A stretch of 64,000 nucleotides of DNA, taken from an uncultured Lachnospiraceae bacterium (GTDB lineage Bacteria > Bacillota > Clostridia > Lachnospirales > Lachnospiraceae). The notes beneath the pieces are model-generated. The model saw nothing but the letters and a program-made list of their open reading frames with translations, was not told where the DNA came from and did no database searches. Shown here piece after piece: positions 17,354 through 26,793 of the stretch. Positions within the stretch are counted from its first letter, which is position 1. The number at the start of each line of letters is the position of its first letter. Location of the stretch: assembly GCA_947367855.1 (NCBI GenBank), contig CANBFE010000003.1:186001-250000 (forward strand). Reading direction: 5' to 3'. A program made the position numbers and the translations under genes.

Positions 17354-18237
17354 GTCCGGTCATAAAAAGAAAAGGAGAGAAGTTTACTCTGCCAGGTAAA
17401 TACCTCCTTTTTATTTTAACAATTCTCTGTTCGGTAATGATGCTAGTTACATTCGGAACAGATGTATTCAATAAACCGTTGAATACGGCGGTGGGATATG
17501 TGGTGGTTCCCTTTCAGCAGGGAATCGGAAAAATTGGGGAATGGCTGTCGAACCGTTCGGAGGAGCTAGTCCAGATCCGGGCGCTGTTGGATGAAAACGC
17601 CAGGCTGAAAGAAGAGATAGCTGCGCTGACAGAGGAAAATACCCTGCTGCAGCAGGATAAGTATGAACTGAACAGGCTCAGGGACTTGGTGGAACTGGAC
17701 GAGCAGTACGCCTCCTATCATAAGGTTGGAGCCCGTATTATCGGCAGGGATCCCGGAAACTGGTATTCGGCATTTATCATAGACAAGGGGGAAGAGGAAG
17801 GCCTGGACACGGATATGAACGTTATCGCCGGGGGCGGGCTTGTGGGGCGCATTACCGCTGTGGGACCTAACTGGGCCAAGGTGACTTCCATTATATCGGA
17901 CAACAGCAATGTGAGCGCCATGACGCTTTCCACGGAAGACAATATGACAGTGTCCGGTGACCTGAAACTGATGGCCAACGGATGTATTTCCTTCAAACAG
18001 CTGATGGACGGACAGGATCTGGTTCGGGAGGGTGACAAAGTGGTCACCTCCGATATCAGCGACAAATATCTTCCCAATATTCTCATCGGATACATCAGCT
18101 CCATAGATAAGGATGCCAACAATCTTACAAAATCGGGACAGATCGTTCCGGCGGTGGATTTTGAGCATCTGGGTGAAGTCCTGGTCATTACGGACAGGAA
18201 GCAGACGGCCTACGAGGAATCGGAGTCGTCTGAATAA
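17350..18237 (+). CDS. mreC: rod shape-determining protein MreC
   Basis: A 295-residue protein with a single membrane helix (YLLFILTILCSVMMLVTF) near residues 17-36, a coiled coil around 70-115 and a beta-rich extracellular domain. That domain shows ARIIGRDPGNWYSAFIIDKG and GLVGRITAVGPNWAKVTSIISD, the most conserved MreC segments. It links MreB, MreD and PBP2 outside the membrane. Its ATG overlaps the mreB stop. Confidence 0.95.
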   Translation: MSPVIKRKGEKFTLPGKYLLFILTILCSVMMLVTFGTDVFNKPLNTAVGYVVVPFQQGIGKIGEWLSNRSEELVQIRALLDENARLKEEIAALTEENTLLQQDKYELNRLRDLVELDEQYASYHKVGARIIGRDPGNWYSAFIIDKGEEEGLDTDMNVIAGGGLVGRITAVGPNWAKVTSIISDNSNVSAMTLSTEDNMTVSGDLKLMANGCISFKQLMDGQDLVREGDKVVTSDISDKYLPNILIGYISSIDKDANNLTKSGQIVPAVDFEHLGEVLVITDRKQTAYEESESSE

Positions 18238-18326
18238 AACGGCGTCTGCCCGGAACGGCGCGAAAATGTGACAGTGCAGTCCTGCCGGGATCCGGAGACA
18301 GATGCGGAACTGGAATAGGGAAAGAG

Positions 18327-18845
18327 ATGCTCAGAAAAATAATGACGGCCATATTGATCATCCTGTGCTTTATCCTGCAGTGCAGTGTTTTTGACAGTCT
18401 GGCTTTTGCGGGGATCATCCCGAATCTGATGATTATACTGACCGCATCCTTCGGCTTTATGCGGGGAGAGAAGGAGGGACTTCTCATCGGCTTCTTCTGC
18501 GGTTTGTTAAATGATGTTTTTTTTGGTACTTTTCTTGGATTTTATGCTTTGCTGCTGATGTACATAGGCTATTTAAACGGAAAATTCAGCAGAATTTTCT
18601 ATCCTGAGGATATCCGGCTGCCCCTTGGGCTGATTGTTCTCAGCGATCTGTCCTATGGCATTATATGCTATATCCTGACATTTATGCTTCGCGGAAAGTT
18701 TCAGTTTACTTATTATTTTACGCATATTATTCTGCCGGAAGCTTTGTATACCATTGTGGTGACCCTGTTTTTATATCCGGCGGTTCTCAGGGTAAACAAG
18801 AAACTGGAAGCCCGGGAAAAAAGGAGAGCTCAGAAATTTGTTTGA
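18327..18845 (+). CDS. mreD: rod shape-determining protein MreD
   Basis: A 172-residue protein with about five membrane helices, including ILCFILQCSVFDSLAF, IIPNLMIILTASFGF and the GLLIGFFCGLLNDVFFGTFLG segment typical of MreD. It is a membrane partner of MreC and PBP2. The start codon at 18327 has GGGAAAGAG before it. The last codons overlap the start of the PBP2 gene. Confidence 0.93.
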   Translation: MLRKIMTAILIILCFILQCSVFDSLAFAGIIPNLMIILTASFGFMRGEKEGLLIGFFCGLLNDVFFGTFLGFYALLLMYIGYLNGKFSRIFYPEDIRLPLGLIVLSDLSYGIICYILTFMLRGKFQFTYYFTHIILPEALYTIVVTLFLYPAVLRVNKKLEAREKRRAQKFV

Positions 18846-21723
18846 CGAATTTAAAGATAAGATAATCGGTATCATAACCAGCAGGCTGACGGTTTTTACA
18901 GTAGTTTTCTGCCTTTTGGGAGGTATTCTGATTTACAGGTGTTTTGATCTGCAGATTGTGCAGGGAGAGAAGTATCTGGAAGAATTCGTGCTTGAGATTG
19001 AGAAGACACGGGACATTACAAGCACCAGAGGTAATATCTATGACAGAAACGGAAATGTACTGGCCTATAATGAACTGGCCTATTCCGTGAAGATAGAGGA
19101 TGTGTTTGAGTCCGGCAGACTGAAAAACCGTAAGATGAACGAGACCCTTTACAGTCTGATACAGATGATAGAGAAGAACGGCGATAAATGTATAACGGAT
19201 TTCCGAATCTATCTGAATGAGGACGGGGAATTCGCCTTTTCCGTGGAGGATACCGCGCTGCTCCGCTTTCTTGCGGATGTATACGGCCATAAGCTGGTGG
19301 GTGACCTGAAGGACGAACAGCGTACTGCCACAGCCATGGAGGTGATGGAATATTTAAGCGGTACATCCAGATTTGCCATTGGCGAATATGAGGAACCCGG
19401 AAACAGCAAGAGCGATTTTCTGCCGGGAGAGGGGTATTCCAGGGAAGACTGGCTGAAAATGGTCACCATACGGTATGCCATGAACATGACGTCTTTCCAG
19501 AAATATATCGGAACCACGGTGGCCACGAATGTAAGTGAGAAGACAGTGGCAGTGATCATGGAAAATTCGGATGTACTGCCCGGTGTCTCCATTGTAGAGG
19601 ATACTGTCCGCAGATACGTGGACAGTGAATATTTTGCCCATATACTGGGATATACCGGAAAGATATCGCCAGAGGAACTGACAGAGCTGAATGCTTCCAT
19701 GGAGGAAAGCGGAGCGGGCAGCGATGTCTATAATCTGAATGATGTGGTGGGCAAGGGCGGCATAGAATCCTACTTTGAGACAACGCTTCAGGGTCAGAAG
19801 GGATACGAGAAAGTGATCGTGGACGTGATGGGAAAGGTCATCTCCATTGAGGAGCGCAGGGAGGCAAAGGCAGGCCAGAATGTACAGCTCACCATTGATA
19901 TGGATCTGACCAAGGCTGTGTATAATATTCTGGAACAGAAAGTGGCGGGCCTTGTGTCCAAGCAGATCATTAATGCCAAAGAATACAGGGCGTCGGAAGG
20001 TTCTGACAGCGCAGATATCAAAATCCCCATCTATGATGTCTATTTTGCCGTGTTCGACAATTCTGTCATTGACCTGAAACACATGTCCGGAAGCGACGCC
20101 GGAGAAACGGAGGCCCAGGTCTTCCAGGCCTATCTGGACTATAAGCAGGGAATTTATGAGAGACTAGAATATGAACTTACCCAGGGGCTGACTCCTTATA
20201 ATCAGCTTCCGGAAGAGTACCAGGTTTACCAGAGCAATATTGTTACTCTTCTGAAGAAAAACGGCATTATCATGGCAGATGCCGTTGACCCTGAGGACAG
20301 TACCCAGATCGCCTGGGCAACGGATGAGGTGATCAGTCTGGGCGAGTACCTGAAGCATTGCATCGCACAGAACTGGATTGATGTAAGCAGGTTGGAACCC
20401 GGTGACAAATACTCGGATTCGGAAGAGATCTACAGCAGGATTCGGGAGTATATCATCTCCATGGTAGATAAAAATACGGAATTTCAAAAACGTTTTTTCA
20501 AATACATGCTGTTAAACGATGTTATCAGCGGCAGCCAGGTATGCCAGATTCTCTGTGAACAGAATCTGATAGAGATTCCGGAGGAGGACAGGGCTGGCAT
20601 TGCGGACGGAAGCCTTTCCGCCTTCCGTTTTATGAAAAACCGGATTGACAATCTGGAAATCACCCCTGCCCAGCTTGCCCTGGATCCCTGTAATGCATCC
20701 ACGGTTATTACCGATGTGCATACGGGAGAAGTGCTGGCCATCGTGTCCTACCCGGGCTATGACAATAATAAGATGGCCAATTCCGTGGATGCGGAATATT
20801 TTGCAAAGCTGAATTCGGACAAATCCAATCCCCAGTATAATTATGCCACACAGTATACTGCGGCGCCGGGATCCACCTTTAAGATTGTTTCCGCCACCGC
20901 AGGACTGATGGAAGGGGTTATCAGCCTGGGCGCACAGACAGTGTGTACAGGAACCTATGGAGAGGGACCGCTTGCCCCCAGATGTTGGAAGAGATACGGA
21001 CACGGGGCCGAGACGCTGACCACGGCCATAAGGGATTCCTGTAACTATTATTTTTATGATGTGGGCTACCAGCTGTCCATGAGATCCGGCTCTTATGTTG
21101 AGACGGAAGGCCTGGATATGCTGTATAAATACGCCGACCTGTTCGGCCTTACGGACAAATCCGGTATCGAGATTGCGGAGGCGGCTCCCAATGTTTCCAC
21201 CGAAGATCCGCTCCGTTCCGCCATCGGACAGGGAAGCAACAGCTATACCACGGTTGCGCTGGCCAGATACACGGCAACCATTGCAAACAGCGGAACCTGT
21301 TACAATCTGACCCTTGTGGACAAAATTACCAATTCGGAAGGGGAAGTAATCCAGGATTTTGAACCCAGTGTGCGAAATGTCATTGAACTGCCGGATGAGT
21401 ATTGGAAGGCTTTTCAGCTTGGTATGCGGCAGGTGGTTGAAAAGAAAAGTTCCTTCAATGATCTTGCAGTGCATGCCGCAGGTAAGACAGGTACCGCGGA
21501 GGAGCGGAAATCCAGGCCCAGTCATGCCCTGTTTATCTGTTATGCTCCTTACGAACAGCCGGAGATTGCCATTGCCACCAGAATCCCTTTCGGGTATTCT
21601 TCCGATTACGCGGCGGAGGCCACAAGGGATATCATCAAATATTATTACGGTCTGGCGGATGAGGATGAGCTGATAACCGGTACGGCAGATACACCGGACG
21701 GCGGAATATCCGATGAGATATAG
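18838..21723 (+). CDS. mrdA: penicillin-binding protein 2, elongation transpeptidase
   Basis: A 961-residue class B PBP. One membrane helix lies at about 17-36 and the dimerisation domain follows (TSTRGNIYDRNGNVLA). The transpeptidase motifs are STFK at 679-682 (active serine 679), SCN at 734-736 and KTG at 883-885. It cross-links peptidoglycan during side-wall growth together with RodA. It is much longer than the 600-700 residues of classic PBP2: about 230 residues (roughly 380-610, rich in acidic residues, no known motif) separate the linker from the catalytic core. The start is TTG 18838, overlapping mreD by eight bases. Confidence 0.94.
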   Translation: MFDEFKDKIIGIITSRLTVFTVVFCLLGGILIYRCFDLQIVQGEKYLEEFVLEIEKTRDITSTRGNIYDRNGNVLAYNELAYSVKIEDVFESGRLKNRKMNETLYSLIQMIEKNGDKCITDFRIYLNEDGEFAFSVEDTALLRFLADVYGHKLVGDLKDEQRTATAMEVMEYLSGTSRFAIGEYEEPGNSKSDFLPGEGYSREDWLKMVTIRYAMNMTSFQKYIGTTVATNVSEKTVAVIMENSDVLPGVSIVEDTVRRYVDSEYFAHILGYTGKISPEELTELNASMEESGAGSDVYNLNDVVGKGGIESYFETTLQGQKGYEKVIVDVMGKVISIEERREAKAGQNVQLTIDMDLTKAVYNILEQKVAGLVSKQIINAKEYRASEGSDSADIKIPIYDVYFAVFDNSVIDLKHMSGSDAGETEAQVFQAYLDYKQGIYERLEYELTQGLTPYNQLPEEYQVYQSNIVTLLKKNGIIMADAVDPEDSTQIAWATDEVISLGEYLKHCIAQNWIDVSRLEPGDKYSDSEEIYSRIREYIISMVDKNTEFQKRFFKYMLLNDVISGSQVCQILCEQNLIEIPEEDRAGIADGSLSAFRFMKNRIDNLEITPAQLALDPCNASTVITDVHTGEVLAIVSYPGYDNNKMANSVDAEYFAKLNSDKSNPQYNYATQYTAAPGSTFKIVSATAGLMEGVISLGAQTVCTGTYGEGPLAPRCWKRYGHGAETLTTAIRDSCNYYFYDVGYQLSMRSGSYVETEGLDMLYKYADLFGLTDKSGIEIAEAAPNVSTEDPLRSAIGQGSNSYTTVALARYTATIANSGTCYNLTLVDKITNSEGEVIQDFEPSVRNVIELPDEYWKAFQLGMRQVVEKKSSFNDLAVHAAGKTGTAEERKSRPSHALFICYAPYEQPEIAIATRIPFGYSSDYAAEATRDIIKYYYGLADEDELITGTADTPDGGISDEI

Positions 21724-21761
21724 GAAAAAGCGAGGCCCTTGGCGCAGGGAAGGAGGTTCCC

Positions 21762-22433
21762 ATGAAAAATGCAGTAAAAATCAAAAGTTTTCCCAACGGA
21801 ATTGCGCTGTATTTGAACGCAGAGCTTCCTTTTGAGAAAGTTTTGGAGGAGATTGGATATAAATTTTCAAATGCCAGGAATTTTTTCGGTTCGGCCACAA
21901 TGGCTCTCTCCATCGAGGGACGTCAGGTATCGGATCTGGAGGAAGTGCAGATCCTGGATTCCATACGGGAGAACAGTGACCTGAATATTGTCTGTATTGT
22001 GGGGCGGGACGAGAATATTAATAAAAATTATCTGAAAGCCCTGGCCGGGGAGGAGGAACAGCCTCCGGAGGAAGCCGGAGGCCAGTTTTTCAAGGGCGAC
22101 CTGAAGAACAGGGAGATTCTGGAGACGGAGACCAGTATCATCATCCTGGGGGATGTTTACCCCGGAAGCACAGTGATCAGTTCAAAAAATATCATTATAC
22201 TGGGTGCGCTCCGGGGAAAGGCCTATGCCGGCGGGAACGGCAGCGAGGATGCCTTTGTTGCAGCGTTTGAAATGGAGCCGGAGAGAATCAGAATCGGCGA
22301 TTTCAAATACATATCTGACACAAAACAGTCAAAATGGGGAATACGCCCGAAGGTACGCCCGAAAATTGCATATGTGAAAAACGACAGAATCATTTTTGAA
22401 ACGCTTACCAAAGATTTGCTGAGCACTTTCTGA
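21762..22433 (+). CDS. minC: septum site-determining protein MinC
   Basis: A 223-residue FtsZ-assembly inhibitor. The N-terminal domain (VKIKSFPNGIALYLN) is followed by a C-terminal beta-helix with the repeats EILETETSIIILGDVYPGSTVISSKNIIILGALRGKAYAG, which bind MinD. It blocks division near the poles. AAGGAGG precedes the ATG. It is the first gene of minCDE and lies 38 bases after mrdA. Confidence 0.94.
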   Translation: MKNAVKIKSFPNGIALYLNAELPFEKVLEEIGYKFSNARNFFGSATMALSIEGRQVSDLEEVQILDSIRENSDLNIVCIVGRDENINKNYLKALAGEEEQPPEEAGGQFFKGDLKNREILETETSIIILGDVYPGSTVISSKNIIILGALRGKAYAGGNGSEDAFVAAFEMEPERIRIGDFKYISDTKQSKWGIRPKVRPKIAYVKNDRIIFETLTKDLLSTF

Positions 22434-22494
22434 AACTGCCGAATGGCACAGAGGTGCCCGGAGGACGACATCGTATATGATTGGAGGAAAGGAA

Positions 22495-23316
22495 ATGGAA
22501 AAACAATTTTCCACGGAGAAGAAAGGCTCCGAAGTCATTGTCGTCACTTCAGGTAAGGGCGGTGTGGGCAAGACCACCACAACCGCAAACGTGGGAACAG
22601 GTCTGGCAAAACTCGGGAAAAAGGTCTGCCTTATTGATACGGATATCGGACTGCGTAATCTGGACGTGGTCATGGGACTGGAAAACCGTATCGTTTACAA
22701 TCTGGTGGATGTGGTGGAGGGAAACTGCAGGATTAAACAGGCACTGATACGGGATAAAAGGCATCCGGGACTCTATCTGATGCCTTCTGCCCAGACAAGG
22801 GACAAGACGGCGGTATCCCCGGGACAGATGGTGAAAGTCATTGATCATCTGAAGGAACAGTTTGACTACATTATACTGGACTGTCCGGCAGGGATTGAAC
22901 AGGGATTCCAGAATGCCATTGCAGGGGCTGACAGGGCTCTGGTGGTAACCACCCCTGAGGTGTCGGCCATCCGTGATGCGGACCGGATTATCGGTCTGTT
23001 GGAGGCCAATGGATTTAAGCAGATGGATCTGATCATCAACCGGCTGAGAATGGATATGGTACGGCGGGGGGATATGATGTCTTCGGGCGATGTGGTGGAT
23101 ATTCTGGCAATTCCCCTGATCGGGGTTATTCCGGATGATGAGAGTGTGGTGGTTGCCACCAACCAGGGTGAGCCGCTTGTGGGAAGTTCCTCTCCGGCAG
23201 GACAGGCTTATGCCAATGTAGTACAGAGAGTGGAGGGAAAAGAGGTACCTTATTTGAATTTTGACAAGGGGATTTCCTTCTGGACCAGGGTAACGGGAAT
23301 TTTTCATAAGGCATAG
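22495..23316 (+). CDS. minD: septum site-determining protein MinD
   Basis: A 273-residue Walker-type ATPase. The deviant Walker A is GKGGVGKTT near residue 17, switch I and II are DTDIGLRNLDVVMGLE and ILDCPAGIEQG, and an amphipathic C-terminal helix (GISFWTRVTGIFHK) should anchor it to the membrane. It recruits MinC and is stimulated by MinE. ATG 22495 has GGAGGAAAGG directly upstream; the earlier in-frame ATG at 22477 does not. Confidence 0.96.
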   Translation: MEKQFSTEKKGSEVIVVTSGKGGVGKTTTTANVGTGLAKLGKKVCLIDTDIGLRNLDVVMGLENRIVYNLVDVVEGNCRIKQALIRDKRHPGLYLMPSAQTRDKTAVSPGQMVKVIDHLKEQFDYIILDCPAGIEQGFQNAIAGADRALVVTTPEVSAIRDADRIIGLLEANGFKQMDLIINRLRMDMVRRGDMMSSGDVVDILAIPLIGVIPDDESVVVATNQGEPLVGSSSPAGQAYANVVQRVEGKEVPYLNFDKGISFWTRVTGIFHKA

Positions 23317-23327
23317 GAGGAGTGAAA

Positions 23328-23606
23328 ATGAGACATTTTTTTCGCAGAAAAAGCTCCTGCCAGATAGCAAAGGACAGATTGAAAATCCTGTTGATTTCCG
23401 ACAGGGTGAACTGCTCACCGGAGATAATGGAGCTGATTAAGACGGATATCGCGAAAGTGCTGTCCAAATACATGAAGATAGATTCCGAAAATATGGAAAT
23501 TCAGATAAATACAAAGGGGATCAAATCCGGACGCGGAGGCAAAATGCCGTCGCTGTATGCGAATATTCCCATTGTGGATGTATCCGCCCAGGATGTTGCA
23601 AAATAG
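23328..23606 (+). CDS. minE: cell division topological specificity factor MinE
   Basis: A 92-residue protein. The anti-MinCD segment lies at AKDRLKILLISDRVNCSPE, and the C-terminal topological specificity domain contains DIAKVLSKYMKID. It drives MinD oscillation, so this rod-shaped organism should have an oscillating Min system. I chose ATG 23328, seven bases after AGGAGG, over the GTG at 23322. Confidence 0.94.
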   Translation: MRHFFRRKSSCQIAKDRLKILLISDRVNCSPEIMELIKTDIAKVLSKYMKIDSENMEIQINTKGIKSGRGGKMPSLYANIPIVDVSAQDVAK

Positions 23607-23667
23607 ATCTGCGGAATGAAAAGAATACGAAGGTGAAAAAGAGGAAACCGGAATAGGATCGGAAAAT

Positions 23668-24804
23668 ATGTTTAAGAAATACAGAGTGCGTGATTATGAC
23701 TTTAAACTTGTGCTGATGGTAATTGCCCTTTCTGTTGTGGGTGTCATAGCCATTGGAAGCGCAGAGGAATCCCTTATTACCAGACAGATGGCCGGAGTGG
23801 CTGCAGGCGCGGTTCTGATGATTGTGATCTCTTTCTTTGATTACACGATGCTGTTAAAGCTGAACTGGCTCATGTATGGGGCAAATCTGGCGCTTCTTGC
23901 TGCGGTTATGCTGTTTGGGGAAGAGAAAAAAGGGGCAACCAGATGGCTTGTAATAGGGGGACTGCAGTTCCAACCTTCAGAAACTGCAAAAATCTTATTG
24001 ATTTTATTCTTTGCACAGTTTATTATGAAACATAGGAAGAAATTAAATACCGTGGGAATCATTGCCAGCTGTGTGGTCATGTATGCAGTTCCCTGGCTGT
24101 TGGTCTGGAAGCAGCCGGATCTGTCCACCAGTATGGTGCTGCTGATTATGTTCTGCATTATTATGTTTGCAGGAGGAATCAGCCTGAAACTGGTTTTTGC
24201 CGTACTGGCGGTGGCCATACCTGCAGTGGCGGTGGTGATTTCACTGGCGCTGCAGCCTGACAATGATTTTATCACCGACAACCAGAGGAACCGTATCCTG
24301 GCCTTTGTCAATCCTGAGGAGTATTCCACCACCTTTGCTTACCAGCAGTTGAATTCCGTGACTGCCATCGCTTCTGGGCAGTTGGATGGAAAAGGATACA
24401 AAAATAATAAGATTACTTCGGTAAAAAACGGTAATTTTCTTTCGGAGGCAGAGACGGATTTTATATTTTCCGTAATCGGTGAGGAATTTGGATTTAAGGG
24501 AAGCGTGACGGTAATCGTACTGTTGTTCGCCATTTCGCTTGAATGCATTTCCGTGGCAAGGAAAGCCAAGGATGTGGCCGGTACGATTATAGGTGCCAGT
24601 ATGGGGGGACTGGTAGCAATCCAAGGATTTTTTAATATCGGCGTTGCAACTTTTATCTTGCCGACCACAGGACTTACGCTTCCTTTTGTCAGCTATGGGC
24701 TGACGTCGTTAATCAGTTTGTACATGGGAATGGGGTTTGTGCTGAATGTAAGACTTCAGGCAAAAAGAGCAAAGCAGCAGAAAAATGAGGAGGTATTTTT
24801 ATGA
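23668..24804 (+). CDS. rodA: RodA/FtsW family peptidoglycan glycosyltransferase
   Basis: A 378-residue SEDS protein with about ten membrane helices. Characteristic pieces are GATRWLVIGGLQFQPSETAKI, WKQPDLSTSMVLL, SGQLDGKGYKNNKI, ETDFIFSVIGEEFGFKG and LTLPFVSYGLTSLISL. It polymerises lipid II, and together with the PBP2 gene upstream it most likely forms the elongation pair. Its stop overlaps the mgsA start. Confidence 0.92.
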   Translation: MFKKYRVRDYDFKLVLMVIALSVVGVIAIGSAEESLITRQMAGVAAGAVLMIVISFFDYTMLLKLNWLMYGANLALLAAVMLFGEEKKGATRWLVIGGLQFQPSETAKILLILFFAQFIMKHRKKLNTVGIIASCVVMYAVPWLLVWKQPDLSTSMVLLIMFCIIMFAGGISLKLVFAVLAVAIPAVAVVISLALQPDNDFITDNQRNRILAFVNPEEYSTTFAYQQLNSVTAIASGQLDGKGYKNNKITSVKNGNFLSEAETDFIFSVIGEEFGFKGSVTVIVLLFAISLECISVARKAKDVAGTIIGASMGGLVAIQGFFNIGVATFILPTTGLTLPFVSYGLTSLISLYMGMGFVLNVRLQAKRAKQQKNEEVFL

Positions 24805-25196
24805 ACATTGCGTTGATTGCACATGATGCAAAGAAGAAGCTGATGCAGAATTTCTGCATCGCCTACAGGGGTATCCTGAGCAAAAACGATTTGTACGCCA
24901 CAGGGACCACAGGGCGTCTGATCGAAGAGGTCACCAATCTGAATATCCGGAAATGTCTTGCGGGACATCTGGGGGGAGAACAGCAGATCGGCGCACAGAT
25001 CGAGAACAATGAGATTGATCTTGTGATATTTCTCCGTGATCCGCTGAATCCGCAGAAGCATGAGCCGGATGTGAATAATGTGATCCGTCTCTGCGATACC
25101 CATAACATACCGCTGGCAACAAACCTTGCAAGCGCGGAACTGTTGATTAAGGCATTGGACAGAGGGGATCTGGAGTGGCGTGAAATGTACAAGTAG
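24801..25196 (+). CDS. mgsA: methylglyoxal synthase
   Basis: A 131-residue enzyme that converts dihydroxyacetone phosphate to methylglyoxal and phosphate. The order NIALIAHDAKK, ATGTTGRLIEE, GGEQQIGAQI, FLRDPLNPQKHEPDVN and CDTHNIPLATNLASAE matches the whole family. The catalytic aspartates lie in the HD and RDPL motifs. It overlaps rodA by four bases, and the following carboxypeptidase gene begins inside its 3' end. Confidence 0.96.
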   Translation: MNIALIAHDAKKKLMQNFCIAYRGILSKNDLYATGTTGRLIEEVTNLNIRKCLAGHLGGEQQIGAQIENNEIDLVIFLRDPLNPQKHEPDVNNVIRLCDTHNIPLATNLASAELLIKALDRGDLEWREMYK

Positions 25197-26166
25197 AAAA
25201 AAGAAAACCCTGTTGTTGTGCACAGTTTTTCTGGTCTGTGTGCTTTCGGGATGCGGCGGCCCGTCTTATGACATGCCATATCATGTATCTTATGATGTAA
25301 GCAGTTTTAATGTGGTATCCAGACAGGATATCCGGACAGCATCCCCCTTTGCCGCAGATCTGTGCGTGGCGGCTGGAAACATAATCCGCGAGGACGGTCC
25401 GGACATGTCCCAGGTGGAGGCGGCCGGGCTGTTTGGATTGGATGGAAAAGAAGTTCTATATGCGAAAAACATTCATGAGCGGCTGCATCCGGCCAGTCTG
25501 ACCAAGGTGATGACTGCGTTGGTGGCATTGGAAAACGGTCAGCTGAATCAGACTTTAACGGCTACAAACGCTGTAAATATAACGGAATCAGGTGCTGTTT
25601 TGTGCGGATTAAAGAGCGGGGATACCATGACCCTGGATCAGGCGCTTCGTATTCTGTTGGTCTATTCTGCCAATGATGCCGCAGCGCTGATTGCGGAAAA
25701 CATCGGCGGCAGCGTGGAACATTTCGTGGAAATGATGAATGAAAAAGCCCATGCCCTGGGCGCAACGAACACAAATTTTCAGAATCCACACGGATTGACG
25801 GATTCCGACCACTATACCACAGCCTATGATCTGTACCTGATTTTTAATGAGGCTGTCAAGTATGAAACTTTTAACGAAATCATACACATGTCCGGTTACC
25901 AGACTGTGTTTTATGATAAGGACGGCAGGGAAAAGGCTTTCGACAAGCCTACCACAAACCTGTTCCTGAAAGGAGACTACCAGGCTCCGGCAAATGTGAC
26001 GGTGATCGGGGGCAAGACGGGAACCACCAGTGCAGCCGGCAACTGTCTGATGCTTTTGTCAAGGGATGAAAACGGTTCTCCGTATATTTCCGTGATTCTC
26101 CGTGCGGAGGGACCGGATGTGGTCTATGGACGGATGATAGATTTACTTGATGAGATTCATAAATAG
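25180..26166 (+). CDS. D-alanyl-D-alanine carboxypeptidase, lipoprotein
   Basis: A 328-residue serine carboxypeptidase of the DacF/PBP5 (S11) group. A signal sequence ends in the lipobox LSGC at about residues 20-23, so it should be a lipoprotein. The active-site motifs are SLTK, SAN and KTG (GGKTGTTSAAG). It trims the terminal D-alanine from peptidoglycan stem peptides. Only the catalytic domain is present; the usual C-terminal beta domain and anchor are missing. The start is GTG 25180, inside the end of mgsA, behind GGAG. Confidence 0.9.
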   Translation: MKCTSRKKKTLLLCTVFLVCVLSGCGGPSYDMPYHVSYDVSSFNVVSRQDIRTASPFAADLCVAAGNIIREDGPDMSQVEAAGLFGLDGKEVLYAKNIHERLHPASLTKVMTALVALENGQLNQTLTATNAVNITESGAVLCGLKSGDTMTLDQALRILLVYSANDAAALIAENIGGSVEHFVEMMNEKAHALGATNTNFQNPHGLTDSDHYTTAYDLYLIFNEAVKYETFNEIIHMSGYQTVFYDKDGREKAFDKPTTNLFLKGDYQAPANVTVIGGKTGTTSAAGNCLMLLSRDENGSPYISVILRAEGPDVVYGRMIDLLDEIHK

Positions 26167-26169
26167 AGG

Positions 26170-26198
26170 TTGTTTTTTACATTCATTTCCCTTATAAT
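26170..26198 (+). promoter_or_regulatory. promoter upstream of the small P-loop gene
   Basis: TTGTTT (26170-26175) and TATAAT (26193-26198) are 17 bases apart, about 60 bases before the start codon at 26259. Confidence 0.55.
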
Positions 26199-26258
26199 GA
26201 ATGTATGGAAGAAAAGTATTCCAGGGAATACAATATTAATACTATAGGAGGGTTTCCA

Positions 26259-26678
26259 ATGGTCCAGTTAATCGTAGGCAATAAAGGTAAAGGTAAGACA
26301 ACACAGCTATTGGAGAAGGTAAATGGCGAGATTAAGAAGATTCCCGGCAATATCGTATATCTCGACAAGAACACGAAGCACATGTACGAACTGAATAACA
26401 AGGTGCGTCTGATCGACGTATCCCAGTACATGATTGAGAACGGCAGCGAGTTTATGGGATTTGTAAGCGGTATCATCTCACAGGATCATGATCTGCAGCA
26501 GATGTACTTTGACAACTTTCTGAAAATCTCATGCCTGGAAGGGCAGGATATCACGCCCACTGTGGAAAAATTGGAAAAACTCAGCAAAATTTCTGACGTA
26601 GATTTTATTTTAAGCGTTTCCATGGACATCTCGGAGCTTCCTGAGGGCTTAAAGGATAAAGTACTTGTAGCTCTGTAA
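26259..26678 (+). CDS. small P-loop protein of unknown function
   Basis: A 139-residue protein that opens with VQLIVGNKGKGKTTQLLEKV, a clear Walker A. It then has GNIVYLDKNTKHMYELNNKVRLIDVSQY and ends with DFILSVSMDISELPEGLKDKV. The small size leaves room for a bare nucleotide-binding core only. I do not recognise a named family. The frame is open to 26205, but ATG 26259 lies behind AGGAGGG, and the Walker motif then starts at the usual distance. It has its own promoter and precedes the HlyD-like gene. Confidence 0.75.
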   Translation: MVQLIVGNKGKGKTTQLLEKVNGEIKKIPGNIVYLDKNTKHMYELNNKVRLIDVSQYMIENGSEFMGFVSGIISQDHDLQQMYFDNFLKISCLEGQDITPTVEKLEKLSKISDVDFILSVSMDISELPEGLKDKVLVAL

Positions 26679-26747
26679 TATTACCGGTATGTAAGAGAAA
26701 GTGTAAAGCGTACAGCGATAAAACATAGAAAAGGATTACAACACATG

Positions 26748-26780
26748 AAAGCCTCGGAACAATTGACCGGGGCTTTTGTA
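26748..26780 (+). terminator. hairpin just before the HlyD-like gene
   Basis: AAAGCCTCGG (26748-26757) pairs with CCGGGGCTTT (26767-26776) with one G-T pair, ending in T4. The stem stops six bases before the ribosome site GGAGG, so it may be a weak terminator or attenuator. Confidence 0.5.
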
Positions 26781-26793
26781 TGGAGGCAGAATA

